Positions 43,188 through 51,422 are shown, numbered from the stretch's first letter. The stretch is 64,000 bases of DNA from CAWBRY01 sp963791295 (GCA_963791295.1 CAWBRY010000004.1:930001-994000), one strand, 5' to 3'. The notes: generated by a model not told the origin, from the letters alone. Made by a program: numbers and translations.

Positions 43188-45593
43188 TTATTTTCTTCTT
43201 GAACGGTGGAAGAATCTTCTGAAGTCCAGCCACGCTACAATCTTTTCCAGGATATTTGTCGGCGGTGTTTCTTCTTCATAATAACTTCCATAACCATATC
43301 CATAACCATATCCATAGCGTCCATAACCATAGTATCCATAGCCGGCTTTCATCTTCACATCGTTGATAATTATAGATACCTTGGGCAGTTTGTTTTGCTG
43401 GTAAAATTCATCGATCAGGGCAACCTGCTTTTTGAATGTATGTCGATGGCGTACCAGGTATAAAGTAGAATCGGCAAACTTGCTCAATGTCATGGCGTCA
43501 CTGACCATGCCGACTGGCGCGGAGTCGACAACGACTATATCAAAATTCTGACCGAGGTAGGTAAACATGTCCTGCACGCGTTGGTCGAGCAATAGTTCCG
43601 CTGGGTTTGGAGGTATAGGACCGCAACCAATGACGAATAAGTTTTCCTGTTCAGGCACTGGTTTTATTAAGTCTTCAATGTTTGCCTTTCCCACCAAATA
43701 ATTGGTGATTCCTAAACCCTTGGCAATGCCCAAACCCGAGAGCACTTTTGGTTTGCGAATATCGAATTCGAGTATGACGGTTTTCTTTCCTGCTAACGCT
43801 AATACGGCACCCATGTTGATGCTCACATAGGATTTCCCTTCGCCACTAAATGAGGATGTGACGAGGATGACCGACTTATCTGCTTTTGTGCTTAGAATAT
43901 ATTGAAGATTCGATCGTATGATTCGGAATTGTTCCGCCACCATGCTTCGCGTAACCTTATTTACTATTAATACCTTGTCCGAATAAGAGTGACCGATTTC
44001 GCCCAGGATGGGAGCTTCTGTGATCTTTTCTATGTCTGCGCGGGTCGTGACTTTATCATTCAGGATCTCCCCGATAAAAATGAGCATGGCTGGTATGCCG
44101 ATACCCAATAGTATTGCCAGGATCTGTATGGCTTTGCGGTTAGGCTTAATGGGTACGCTAGTGGGCAGCGCTTCTTCGGCCACTACTGAGTTGGGAATAG
44201 TAGAGGCCCTTGAAATAGCGGTCTGTGCCCTTTGTTCCTGCAAAAAATTATAAAGGCTTTGCCAGGTTTCCACCTGTGTTTTTATTTCCGCCTGCTTTTT
44301 TATTTTGGCAGGCATCGCCCTTAGTTGGGTTTCGTTTTCGCCGCTTCTATTGCGCAACCTTGAGATACCAGAAGAAATAGAACTCTTAATATTCCTGAGA
44401 TTTTCCTGAATACTCAATCTCAATGTTTCTATTTGACCATTCAGCGTAACTACAGAAGGATTGTCTACAGGCACCTCGGCATCGATGTATTCTTGCCTTT
44501 CCATCTGAGCCTTATTGTAGTCTGCTACGAGGGTATTCAAAGTAATATCTTCCAATCCCAAAGCGGAGGGTACTGGGACCTTGTTGTATGCATTTCTGGT
44601 GTTGGACAGATAGCTATCCACCATGTCAGCCACATTTATTTTGAGACTTTCCTCATAGAGAACTTTGTCAGCCTCACTGATATTGCCGAAATAATTTCCC
44701 GACTGTGCATCTACGTTAATCAAATTATTTTCCTGTTCATAATCCAGCAATTTTTTCTGCACACTGTCCAGTTTATGTCCGTAATCATGCAGGCTGGTAT
44801 CTATAAAGTCGAGGATCTGGTCCGAAGAAATCTTTTTCTGTTCTATGCTGTAATCGCCGTACTCCTTCATCAGCTTATTAATGATGTCTGCGGCCATCAT
44901 CGCATTTGTAGATTGCATGCTGATATTGAGAATGCCGGTCCCGGCAGTCTTCGGAACAACCTGGATGCTTCCTGCAAAGGCGCTGGCAACTTTCTTGGTC
45001 GGTTGCCAGGTGATCGTGTAGTCTTTGCTTACTCTTACATAAGGATTTCTGCGCAATCGGAATACGCCACTGGCATTCTCAAACAGATTTCCAAATGAAA
45101 CAACTGTGGGATCATCATTCACCCGGAACTCCTTGTCGTTCAAAAATTTTATTTTCAATGAAAAGGTGGTAAATGAATCGGTAATCTTAAAGGCATCTAC
45201 CAGGAAGGCTCCTTCTTTATAAATATTGACGGTCTTGATCTTTCCTTTTACAAAATAGCTGAATTGCAATCCCAATTTTCGAACCACGCGCTCCATCAAC
45301 GGCCTCGATTTTAATATCTCGATTTCGCTTTGAATATTAGAGCTCTTGCTGTTTACAAAGATCTCCTCAAACTTGTCGTTTCTTCCTCCGCCCGCTTGCT
45401 CACTTTTTATCAATAGAGTTCCATTGACGTAATAAATGGGCGTGGCATATCGCAGGTAGACATATGCGATGAATAAGGCGAATGCGGTGGAAAATAAAAA
45501 GAAGGGTAAGAAACGAACGTACTTATAGAAGAGGTCTCTCAGACTTAAAGACCATAGTTCACTTCTACTGGTATTAATGACCGGTTCTTGCAT
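43188..45593 (-). CDS. wzc: Wzc-like chain-length regulator with BY-kinase domain
   Basis: An 801-residue inner-membrane protein. It has an N-terminal Wzz domain with membrane helices at about residues 32-52 and 500-520, a long periplasmic coiled-coil region, and a C-terminal cytoplasmic tyrosine kinase. The kinase has Walker A SGEGKS (G584-S588), Walker A' VILEFDIRKP and Walker B DIVVVDSAPVG. The tail from about residue 748 to 772 is a tyrosine-rich cluster (repeated GYGY), the site of autophosphorylation. It works with the Wza-like exporter encoded next door; the PHP phosphatase at the operon end probably dephosphorylates it. Confidence 0.94.
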   Translation of the reverse strand: MQEPVINTSRSELWSLSLRDLFYKYVRFLPFFLFSTAFALFIAYVYLRYATPIYYVNGTLLIKSEQAGGGRNDKFEEIFVNSKSSNIQSEIEILKSRPLMERVVRKLGLQFSYFVKGKIKTVNIYKEGAFLVDAFKITDSFTTFSLKIKFLNDKEFRVNDDPTVVSFGNLFENASGVFRLRRNPYVRVSKDYTITWQPTKKVASAFAGSIQVVPKTAGTGILNISMQSTNAMMAADIINKLMKEYGDYSIEQKKISSDQILDFIDTSLHDYGHKLDSVQKKLLDYEQENNLINVDAQSGNYFGNISEADKVLYEESLKINVADMVDSYLSNTRNAYNKVPVPSALGLEDITLNTLVADYNKAQMERQEYIDAEVPVDNPSVVTLNGQIETLRLSIQENLRNIKSSISSGISRLRNRSGENETQLRAMPAKIKKQAEIKTQVETWQSLYNFLQEQRAQTAISRASTIPNSVVAEEALPTSVPIKPNRKAIQILAILLGIGIPAMLIFIGEILNDKVTTRADIEKITEAPILGEIGHSYSDKVLIVNKVTRSMVAEQFRIIRSNLQYILSTKADKSVILVTSSFSGEGKSYVSINMGAVLALAGKKTVILEFDIRKPKVLSGLGIAKGLGITNYLVGKANIEDLIKPVPEQENLFVIGCGPIPPNPAELLLDQRVQDMFTYLGQNFDIVVVDSAPVGMVSDAMTLSKFADSTLYLVRHRHTFKKQVALIDEFYQQNKLPKVSIIINDVKMKAGYGYYGYGRYGYGYGYGYGSYYEEETPPTNILEKIVAWLDFRRFFHRSRRK
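43287..43340. repeat. Short tandem repeat coding the tyrosine tail of the kinase
   Basis: Near-perfect repeats of CCATAACCATAT/CCATAG units that encode Gly-Tyr pairs on the minus strand. The repeat could change length by slippage and so change the number of tyrosines. Confidence 0.7.
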
Positions 45594-45625
45594 CAGGAAT
45601 TCAATTTCAATTCAGGATATTTGGC

Positions 45626-46390
45626 TTACCTAAAAATATTATAAAGAAAAGCTGCCGTAGTTATCAGACTCAAAGCGAATGTTATTCTTTGTGCAACGAT
45701 GTTCTGATCATTTTGTTTGGCCTTCTGCTTTGTAGGATCTACCAACACCACATCATTCTGCATCAGGTTATAGTAGGGCGAGTCAAATAGATTTTTAGAA
45801 GAAAGATCAATCACTCCGATTTCTCTTTTACCATCAACTTCACGGATCACGCGAACACTGTTCTTCTGGCCATAGTCGGTAATACCGCCTGCCAATCCGA
45901 TCGCTTCCAGGATAGTCAGCCTTTCACCCGGGAAAGTAACAGGACCTTCATGACCCACCTGGCCAATTACAGTTATTTTGTAGTTGACAAACCGGATTAT
46001 AATGGTAGGGTCTTTTAGCAGTTCCACCGGCTCGGTCAGCCTTTTCTTGATATAGGCTGCCAGCTCCTGTTTGGTCATTCCTTCCACATGAAAATTGCCA
46101 AGCCGGGGATAGTCGATATTTCCCTGAGCATCTACCAATACCCCACTTTGGGAACCAGTCGTAGCTGGCAAATTGTATATCGCGTCCGAGACTTCGGGAC
46201 GTGTGCTTAAACTGTATATCTGGATGGAGAGCAGGTCATTCTTTTGAATGCGCATTTCCGGAGTTTTTACCTGAACCTGCCCCGTTGTGTCGACCACATT
46301 TTCGAGATAGTAAGGAAGTTTTTGTTGCGTGCGACAGGAAATTATATAAACGGACAAAAAGTAGAGGAATAAAATCCGGGTGAATCTCAT
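45626..46390 (-). CDS. wza: Wza-type outer-membrane polysaccharide export lipoprotein
   Basis: A 254-residue polysaccharide biosynthesis/export (OPX) protein. A lipobox ends at Cys19 (YIISC). The export domain begins near NDLLSIQIYS (residues 51-60) and is followed by GNIDYPRLGNFHVEGMTKQEL, a typical OPX motif, then an SLBB-like domain (ITVIGQVGHEGPVTFPGERLTILEAIGLAGG). A hydrophobic helix closes the protein (ITFALSLITTAAFLYNIF). It is shorter than E. coli Wza, as common in Bacteroidota. Confidence 0.93.
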   Translation of the reverse strand: MRFTRILFLYFLSVYIISCRTQQKLPYYLENVVDTTGQVQVKTPEMRIQKNDLLSIQIYSLSTRPEVSDAIYNLPATTGSQSGVLVDAQGNIDYPRLGNFHVEGMTKQELAAYIKKRLTEPVELLKDPTIIIRFVNYKITVIGQVGHEGPVTFPGERLTILEAIGLAGGITDYGQKNSVRVIREVDGKREIGVIDLSSKNLFDSPYYNLMQNDVVLVDPTKQKAKQNDQNIVAQRITFALSLITTAAFLYNIFR

Positions 46391-46422
46391 TGATTGGTTT
46401 TTAGTAACGTACAGCTTACTTA

Positions 46423-46430
46423 CAAAAATA
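46423..46430 (-). promoter_or_regulatory. Possible -7 box upstream of wza
   Basis: The minus strand reads TATTTTTG, a match to TAnnTTTG, 33 bp before the wza start and just after the NusG-like gene stop. No TTG box is seen at the right spacing, so this is weak. Confidence 0.22.
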
Positions 46431-46440
46431 AGATTTGATT

Positions 46441-46941
46441 TTATTTGGATTGCGCCGAAGTTAATTTAGTTCTCTCAATCTGGGCTATCAAAATATACCC
46501 AAGACTGTCGATAGCGATCCGCGCAGTTTTGTGATGAATGTTTAAGACTTTTCCTTCCTGGTCCATTAACATACCCTTGGTAATACGGACTCGCTGATTG
46601 ATCTTCAGCGGTAGTGCGCGAGCTTCGACATTTTCATGCTCATCCAGGAATCGTTTTATCGCTGTTATCTCTTTTTCCCTGATGACGGCCGGCTTACCTA
46701 ACCAATATACAAAATTAATAGCGCCGGGTGTCATCCTCACGGCGGTGCGATCATCATTGCAAGCTTTTACAAATACATATGATTTAAATAAAGGCTCTTC
46801 AATCACCTTCACGCGATCGCTCCATTTTCGCCGAACTTTATTGAGCGGGCAATAGCTCTCCAGGCCTTTTTCTCCAAAAAGCTGATTCACTTTTTTTTCC
46901 CATCTAGGCCTTGTGTAAACGGCAAACCACTTGCGGGTCAC
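46441..46941 (-). CDS. NusG-like transcription antiterminator (UpxY/RfaH type)
   Basis: A 166-residue NusG paralogue with an N-terminal NGN domain (WFAVYTRPRWEKKVNQL, LFKSYVFVKA, VYWLGKPAVI) and a C-terminal KOW-like domain (RVRITKGMLMDQEGKVLNI, residues about 112-130). Specialised NusG paralogues at the head of capsule operons let RNA polymerase read through long polysaccharide operons. The start is a GTG (46941); an in-frame stop lies 11 codons further up, and no ATG is available. It is the first gene of the 36-kb co-directional locus. Confidence 0.9.
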   Translation of the reverse strand: MTRKWFAVYTRPRWEKKVNQLFGEKGLESYCPLNKVRRKWSDRVKVIEEPLFKSYVFVKACNDDRTAVRMTPGAINFVYWLGKPAVIREKEITAIKRFLDEHENVEARALPLKINQRVRITKGMLMDQEGKVLNIHHKTARIAIDSLGYILIAQIERTKLTSAQSK

Positions 46942-47060
46942 TGTAGAAGTTGTTGGACGGCTTCGCCATCTCAGTCACATAACGAATTTATACATGACTG
47001 GTTTTCATCGAATTTGAATCCGTCGGGCAGTCAAGGAAGAGACGACCCCCGATTTGGGTG

Positions 47061-47068
47061 CAAATATA
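47061..47068 (-). promoter_or_regulatory. Possible -7 box of the polysaccharide operon promoter
   Basis: The minus strand reads TATATTTG, an exact TAnnTTTG match identical to the box at 26989-26996. Transcription would start near 47054, leaving a leader of about 113 nt before the GTG of the antiterminator gene. No TTG box is clear at the usual spacing. The leader contains a short hairpin (GATGGC-GAA-GCCGTC, complement of about 46956-46970) close to the start codon. Confidence 0.4.
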
Positions 47069-47220
47069 TGGAAGAATGGGAGTGGGTAGGGAATAAAATG
47101 CGCAGATTTTGAAGGATTTATTGCCAAAGTTGATACTTTTTCACGTAGAATTACGAGTATGTTTTTCAGCGCATATCCCTAAGGGTTTACCAAGATTCCG
47201 GGCAAATAGTCTTGCGGTTT

Positions 47221-47522
47221 TTAATATGTCATGGCGATCGCTCAGCCGGTTTTTTGAAGTATTTGGAAAAAATGCGTTGTTCGTTTATGCCTTGAGCGCT
47301 TTCGTCCCGAAACTGCTATCATTGATCAGAATCCCGCAGGGAATTAACGGTGAGGGCAAACCGAAATATACAGATCCATGGCATTGGTTCTATCTGAAAG
47401 TCTGTTCCCGAATTCCGGGTGACCCGAGAATCGGTTCCGTGGTATTTGCGATCAGCGTGATCATTTTCATGTGGGCAATATGCTATTGGATGGATCGAAA
47501 GAGAATCTATGTGCGAGTCTGA
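47221..47522 (+). pseudogene. 3' remnant of a DUF5009/HGSNAT-like membrane acyltransferase gene
   Basis: About 100 codons that read like the C-terminal end of DUF5009-type acyltransferases: RFFEVFGKNALFVYALSAF, a loop with TDPWHWFYLKVC, IGSVVFAISVIIFMWAICY and the family-like ending RKRIYVRV. A full-length member is several hundred residues, so most of the gene is gone. The open frame begins at 47109, but the residues before about 47221 do not look homologous. The fragment sits directly upstream of, and divergent from, the polysaccharide operon, which suggests that insertion of the operon removed the 5' part. Confidence 0.6.
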
Positions 47523-47544
47523 CCAGAGCTACAGGACACATCGT

Positions 47545-47931
47545 CTATGAATCTTTCGTTTTTTCTTTGGCTTCCAATAATTGAATGATCTTTTCTTTGT
47601 CGGTCAGTAATCTTTCCAGTAGGTTGATCCGCTCGTTGAGAAATTGAATCATCTCTTCTTTTGAATAATAATTTTTTTCTTCTTCCAACTGATTCCTGAT
47701 CTCATTATCTGCGGCAGGTAAAAGCATTTCATCCCTGCCTGATATGAGCCAGACGAGGTTTAAATCCGTGTATGTCTGATGGATCCTTTCAAGGATATCC
47801 GACCCTACCGTACCTTTTCCTTTCTGTTGCTTTTTCAAATAACCGTTTGCCACCTGGCATTTCCGCTCGAAGGAATAGGCCGTTATCCTTTTCGATTCAA
47901 GGTATTTGATCAATCGATCGATTATTCGCAT
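47545..47931 (-). CDS. HTH (XRE-like) protein with C-terminal coiled coil
   Basis: A 128-residue protein from the start MRIIDRLIKYLESKR (ATG at 47931). Residues 1-65 resemble the N-terminal domain of phage-repressor-like regulators from Bacteroidota: AYSFERKCQVANGYLKKQ, GTVGSDILERIHQTY and LNLVWLISGRDEML. The rest is a charged coiled coil (about residues 78-125) with leucine spacing. It lacks an S24 peptidase domain. A perfect 15-bp palindrome 31 bp upstream of the start is a likely operator. Confidence 0.7.
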   Translation of the reverse strand: MRIIDRLIKYLESKRITAYSFERKCQVANGYLKKQQKGKGTVGSDILERIHQTYTDLNLVWLISGRDEMLLPAADNEIRNQLEEEKNYYSKEEMIQFLNERINLLERLLTDKEKIIQLLEAKEKTKDS

Positions 47932-47962
47932 TTTAGATAGGTTTTGTGGACAAAATACCACT

Positions 47963-47977
47963 AAAATAGTCTATTTT
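47963..47977. promoter_or_regulatory. 15-bp palindrome, operator candidate for the HTH gene
   Basis: AAAATAG-T-CTATTTT is a perfect palindrome with 7-bp arms and a single centre base, 31 bp upstream of the HTH gene start. Autoregulation by the HTH protein is inferred only. Confidence 0.4.
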
Positions 47978-48154
47978 CTAAGATAAAAAGCATACTATTG
48001 CATTCGCATTCTTACGAAAATTATTCTCCGGGACCGCCAGGTACCCGGTGGTGTCTGCCCTGGTAATGATATTGGGAACTCGATGCTTGTTTGGGACAGA
48101 TGATACGTAAGTCGGGTCGTGAGAATTTCCCATCCTTTTTTCAATTCATATTTT

Positions 48155-48421
48155 ATGGCCAAGAAAAGTCCGGCCCTCAAAAAAAAGCGCAGTAGTCGCC
48201 TTACTGCCAAATTCCATGAATTCATTTCACTTCATTCTCCACTGCAGGTGAGTCGTCATCTGCGATGCATTTTATTGGACTATATCAGTCATCAGATCAA
48301 TACAGGTCTCCCAGTCGATTTCCATGTTTATTTATGGGAGCTATATGATCTTTTTGATCTTCTTGACTCCGCAGCAGACGAAGAAGAAAGAAATTCAAAA
48401 ATTATTAAAGCCACTCCATGA
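48155..48421 (+). CDS. Small protein of unknown function paired with the HEPN gene
   Basis: An 88-residue protein from MAKKSPALKKK (ATG at 48155; an earlier ATG at 48119 is possible). It has a basic N-terminus and a helical, acidic C-terminal half (YLWELYDLFDLLDSAADEEE). I do not recognise the family. Its stop overlaps the start of the HEPN gene (ATGA at 48418-48421), so the two are translated as a pair. Confidence 0.6.
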   Translation: MAKKSPALKKKRSSRLTAKFHEFISLHSPLQVSRHLRCILLDYISHQINTGLPVDFHVYLWELYDLFDLLDSAADEEERNSKIIKATP

Positions 48422-49245
48422 TCGATCTGGCTATGTTGTCTTGCCTCGCACATATCATGGAAAAACTATCTGCTATTGAAGGAATAGAGAAGGTCTTTTT
48501 GTTAGCCGAACAAAAAAACTTCAAAACCTGCTATAGCATTTTCACGAATATTGCTCCAGGCATCGAATGTGCCAGCCGGTATCTTTTTCTTATCCTTGTC
48601 AGCGATTCCATTGCTAATAGATCCGTAGAGAATTCAATCGAAGTAGGCCAGGATTGCTCTCCGGTTACCACCTGGCTGATGAAGAGAACCGCTTTTGAGA
48701 AGGCCTTGAATGATAAAGATTTTTTTGCCGTAAAGATAAACGCCTCTGCCTGTTTACTTTTTGACTCCAGTAATCCTTCCTGGTGCCATACCTCATCTTG
48801 GAGCAGCTTGCCGATGCCTCATACATCTGCTGATTTACAGGTTCATGCCATATCCATCGACTCATGGCTAAACAGGTCACATGAATTTTTCGCCGGAGCA
48901 CAGTTATATTTACTGAGGAAGCAGCCGAAAATGGCCGCTTTCTGCCTGCATCAATCAGCAGAACAAGCATATACAGCCATCGTCTTTCGGTTCATGGGAA
49001 TCCGGCCGGAGACTCACAACCTGCTTCGTCTCCACGGGTATGCATCGTTTTTCCTGCCCGGGCTCGTCAACCTCTTTCCTGATCACGACAGCGCAGAAAA
49101 TTGTCTTTTGCGACGACTGCAAAAAGCATACATCGATGTGCGATACTCCGATCAATTTTATTTATCCAGTGATAAAATAAATATCCTCTGCGAAAAGATC
49201 CATTCACTTTACCAGTTTGCACTTGAAACCAGTCGGCCTCATTGA
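48418..49245 (+). CDS. HEPN-domain protein with a divergent N-terminal domain
   Basis: A 275-residue protein. Residues about 150-270 form a HEPN domain: FFAGAQLYLLRKQPKMAAF, CLHQSAEQAYTAIVF, THNLLRLHGY and KAYIDVRYSDQFYLS are in the usual order. The N-terminal 130 residues look alpha/beta (IEKVFLLAEQKN, YLFLILVSDS) and occupy the place of a nucleotidyltransferase domain, but no GSxxxxxxDxD motif is visible, so they may be an inactive or different domain. HEPN proteins often bind nucleotides or act as RNases in toxin systems. The small upstream partner gene overlaps it by 4 bp. Confidence 0.75.
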   Translation: MIDLAMLSCLAHIMEKLSAIEGIEKVFLLAEQKNFKTCYSIFTNIAPGIECASRYLFLILVSDSIANRSVENSIEVGQDCSPVTTWLMKRTAFEKALNDKDFFAVKINASACLLFDSSNPSWCHTSSWSSLPMPHTSADLQVHAISIDSWLNRSHEFFAGAQLYLLRKQPKMAAFCLHQSAEQAYTAIVFRFMGIRPETHNLLRLHGYASFFLPGLVNLFPDHDSAENCLLRRLQKAYIDVRYSDQFYLSSDKINILCEKIHSLYQFALETSRPH

Positions 49246-49282
49246 AGCATTCGCTTTATATTCATGGCGTCTCATACCCGAC

Positions 49283-50128
49283 TTAAAAAGCAAGCGTACC
49301 AATCTGCATACTTGTTATACTCCAGTAGCCCAAATCATCCGGGCTCAGTTCAATCCTGAATTTTTCGTGCAAATAATTTTCTTTGATATCCTCCGCCGTT
49401 TGACAACAGATCTTGCAACTGCCAGCCAGCACCAGCTTTGTTGTATTTATTAGATTGTACTCGTCAATCGTGGTATCCTGCAATTCAAGTCGCGAGAAAA
49501 AGGACTTGAACCGGTTAAAGGCAACCTTTACTTCCTCGGCATTTGAATACATCTTGCCATTGAGGAAAATATCGGTATCATGAAGGCAGAGAAAATATTC
49601 GTCGATGGGTTTTGTCCTAAACAAAGCGGGGAAGAGATCTTTTGTCACTACTTTTTCGGATTCGTATATCGGGTCTGGATGGAATTCGTCGTAGATGAAG
49701 CAAGTCGTGTAACCCGGAAGATTGATGTCTTCTATGTCCTGATGAAATAATTCTTCGGTGGTAAACCGGTATAATTCCCTGGCGTCAATGTTAGGACTGC
49801 ACACATCCACACTGATGCCATAGTCTTCGAGGTATGCCGATAGGGATTGCCAGGCTTGCTCGATTTCTTCCTCCGCAATTTCTCCCATAGGCTTGAATTG
49901 AGCCGGTCTTCCAATTTTATCGAAGACCTTGATCGTAACCTGGGTAGATGCCTGTTTCTCATACTCCATTATATAATTCAAGAACTCGTTTTCCATGCCT
50001 GGTGAAAGTTCGGCTTCACCGGCGGTTCCGAATTGAGCCCCTTTCTCCAGCATTAGTTTCAACTTCATGAAGTCATTTTCCGCCTTGAGTTGTTCTTCTT
50101 CATTTAATTGAGAATAATCTTCCGGCAT
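49283..50128 (-). CDS. Conserved-looking hypothetical protein
   Basis: From the ATG at 50128 (MPEDYSQLNEEEQLKAEND) it is 281 residues; a TTG at 50173 would add 15. It is soluble, acidic and contains no signal peptide. Segments such as GAQFGTAGEAELSPGMENEF, VDVCSPNIDARELYRFT and YTTCFIYDEFHPDP look conserved, but I do not know the family. Several Cys near the C-terminus (GSCKICCQT) might bind metal. A hairpin covers the chosen start codon. It is convergent with the HEPN gene. Confidence 0.65.
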   Translation of the reverse strand: MPEDYSQLNEEEQLKAENDFMKLKLMLEKGAQFGTAGEAELSPGMENEFLNYIMEYEKQASTQVTIKVFDKIGRPAQFKPMGEIAEEEIEQAWQSLSAYLEDYGISVDVCSPNIDARELYRFTTEELFHQDIEDINLPGYTTCFIYDEFHPDPIYESEKVVTKDLFPALFRTKPIDEYFLCLHDTDIFLNGKMYSNAEEVKVAFNRFKSFFSRLELQDTTIDEYNLINTTKLVLAGSCKICCQTAEDIKENYLHEKFRIELSPDDLGYWSITSMQIGTLAF

Positions 50129-50147
50129 ACTTAAGAATTTTAAGTAT
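50127..50147 (-). promoter_or_regulatory. Hairpin at the start codon of the hypothetical gene
   Basis: Arms ATACTTAA (50127-50134) and TTAAGTAT (50140-50147) with a 5-base loop. In mRNA the ATG at 50128 lies at the foot of the stem. If translation begins at the TTG at 50173 this is simply coding DNA. Confidence 0.3.
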
Positions 50148-50276
50148 TTATTTGAATCGATTTTCTTCTGCAATTAAATATAGTTTTTTGAAGGGCTGAA
50201 TCCAAGGGTAAAAAACACAATTCTGTAGTGGAATAACAGGGGATATTTGTTAAATTTTTTTTACCGGAGCTTTGGC

Positions 50277-51422
50277 TTAGAATAACTTCCCTTGTTCACC
50301 CGGCCTTCGGAAAATAGCCGTATCGAGTTTCCACTCCTCTGCATTCATGCCGTATAGCTTTCCATACTTCTTATATTGTTGGGATACCATTTGAGCAATG
50401 CTTCCTTCTCCCCTCATCCTGACTCCCCATCGAGTATCATTTACTTTGCCATCATGACTTTGCTCGATCATATGCCAGACCTTGTCGGCGCGGTCCGGGA
50501 AATTTTTATATAGCCAGTCATGAAACAAGAACTTGATCGCTCCATTCAGGCGGATGAAAGTATAGGCAGTAAATGTAGCGCCGTGATCCTTTGCTTCTTT
50601 CATGATGCGTTGCATCTCATGTTCATTGAGACCAGGTATCATTGGTCCCATCATGATACCCATCCTCACACCTGACTTGCTGAGTTCTTCAATTACCTTT
50701 AACTTCTGCCGTGCAGTAGTAGTCCTCGGCTCCATCACCCGGCGCAGATCTTCATTGAAAGAAGTAACTGAAACCATGGCGGACACCAGTTTTTTCCTGG
50801 CCATTTCCTGCAGCACATCTTTATCCCTGATGATCCAGGAATTTTTCGTGAGGATCCCAACAGGTTGGTTGAACTCATTGCATACTTCCAATAGAGCCCT
50901 GGTCAAGCGGTATTTCTGCTCAGCCGGTTGATAACAATCCGTATTCCCACTTAACATGATGGGAGCGCATTGCCATCCCGGGTTCATCAGGAATTTTCGA
51001 AGCAGGACAGGAGCGTTTTTTTTAATGATGATCTTTCTTTCAAAATCCAGCCCCGCACTGTACCCCCAATACTCATGAACATTACGCGCATAACAATAAA
51101 TGCAGCCATGTTCACACCCGGCATAGGGATTCATACTATATGACATGCCTACATCCGGCGATTCAATTTTATTCACTATGGTCTTTGATTCCTGCTCGAT
51201 GTATTGCGTAGCTACATTCGACTCGGCCCAATCATCAATTCCTTCAATATGTTCCTTTGTCTTTTCATCTTTTAAAAACCGGTTCTTTGTATTGAATTGC
51301 GCACCCCGGCCAGATAAATATTGATCATTTACTTCCTGACCTTCCTCCTCCGCCGCATTTGCACTCCTTTTAATGGGAGCTACTTTAAAATGATCTTGCT
51401 TTAATTTCTCCCCCATCGCCAT
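50277..51422 (-). CDS. PA0069-family radical SAM protein (SplB-like)
   Basis: A 381-residue radical SAM enzyme related to spore photoproduct lyase. The iron-sulfur cluster motif is C103-x3-C107-x2-C110 in NPYAGCEHGCIYCYAR. Further family landmarks are MLSGNTDCYQPAE, VGILTKNSWIIRD and MGPMIPGLNEHE. The substrate of this family has not been established as far as I know; the relation to SplB suggests DNA lesions. It lies in a group of DNA-damage-like genes but has its own 150-bp upstream region. Confidence 0.88.
   Translation of the reverse strand: MAMGEKLKQDHFKVAPIKRSANAAEEEGQEVNDQYLSGRGAQFNTKNRFLKDEKTKEHIEGIDDWAESNVATQYIEQESKTIVNKIESPDVGMSYSMNPYAGCEHGCIYCYARNVHEYWGYSAGLDFERKIIIKKNAPVLLRKFLMNPGWQCAPIMLSGNTDCYQPAEQKYRLTRALLEVCNEFNQPVGILTKNSWIIRDKDVLQEMARKKLVSAMVSVTSFNEDLRRVMEPRTTTARQKLKVIEELSKSGVRMGIMMGPMIPGLNEHEMQRIMKEAKDHGATFTAYTFIRLNGAIKFLFHDWLYKNFPDRADKVWHMIEQSHDGKVNDTRWGVRMRGEGSIAQMVSQQYKKYGKLYGMNAEEWKLDTAIFRRPGEQGKLF

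Noticed and set aside
44433..45098. 221-codon plus-strand open frame
   Set aside because: It is fully antisense to the Wzc-like gene, whose coding pattern is clear; the plus-strand translation shows no family features.
47995..48118. Small minus-strand gene (76 codons) upstream of the HEPN pair
   Set aside because: It overlaps the small partner gene antisense, has no recognisable features, and its region more likely holds the promoter of the HEPN pair.
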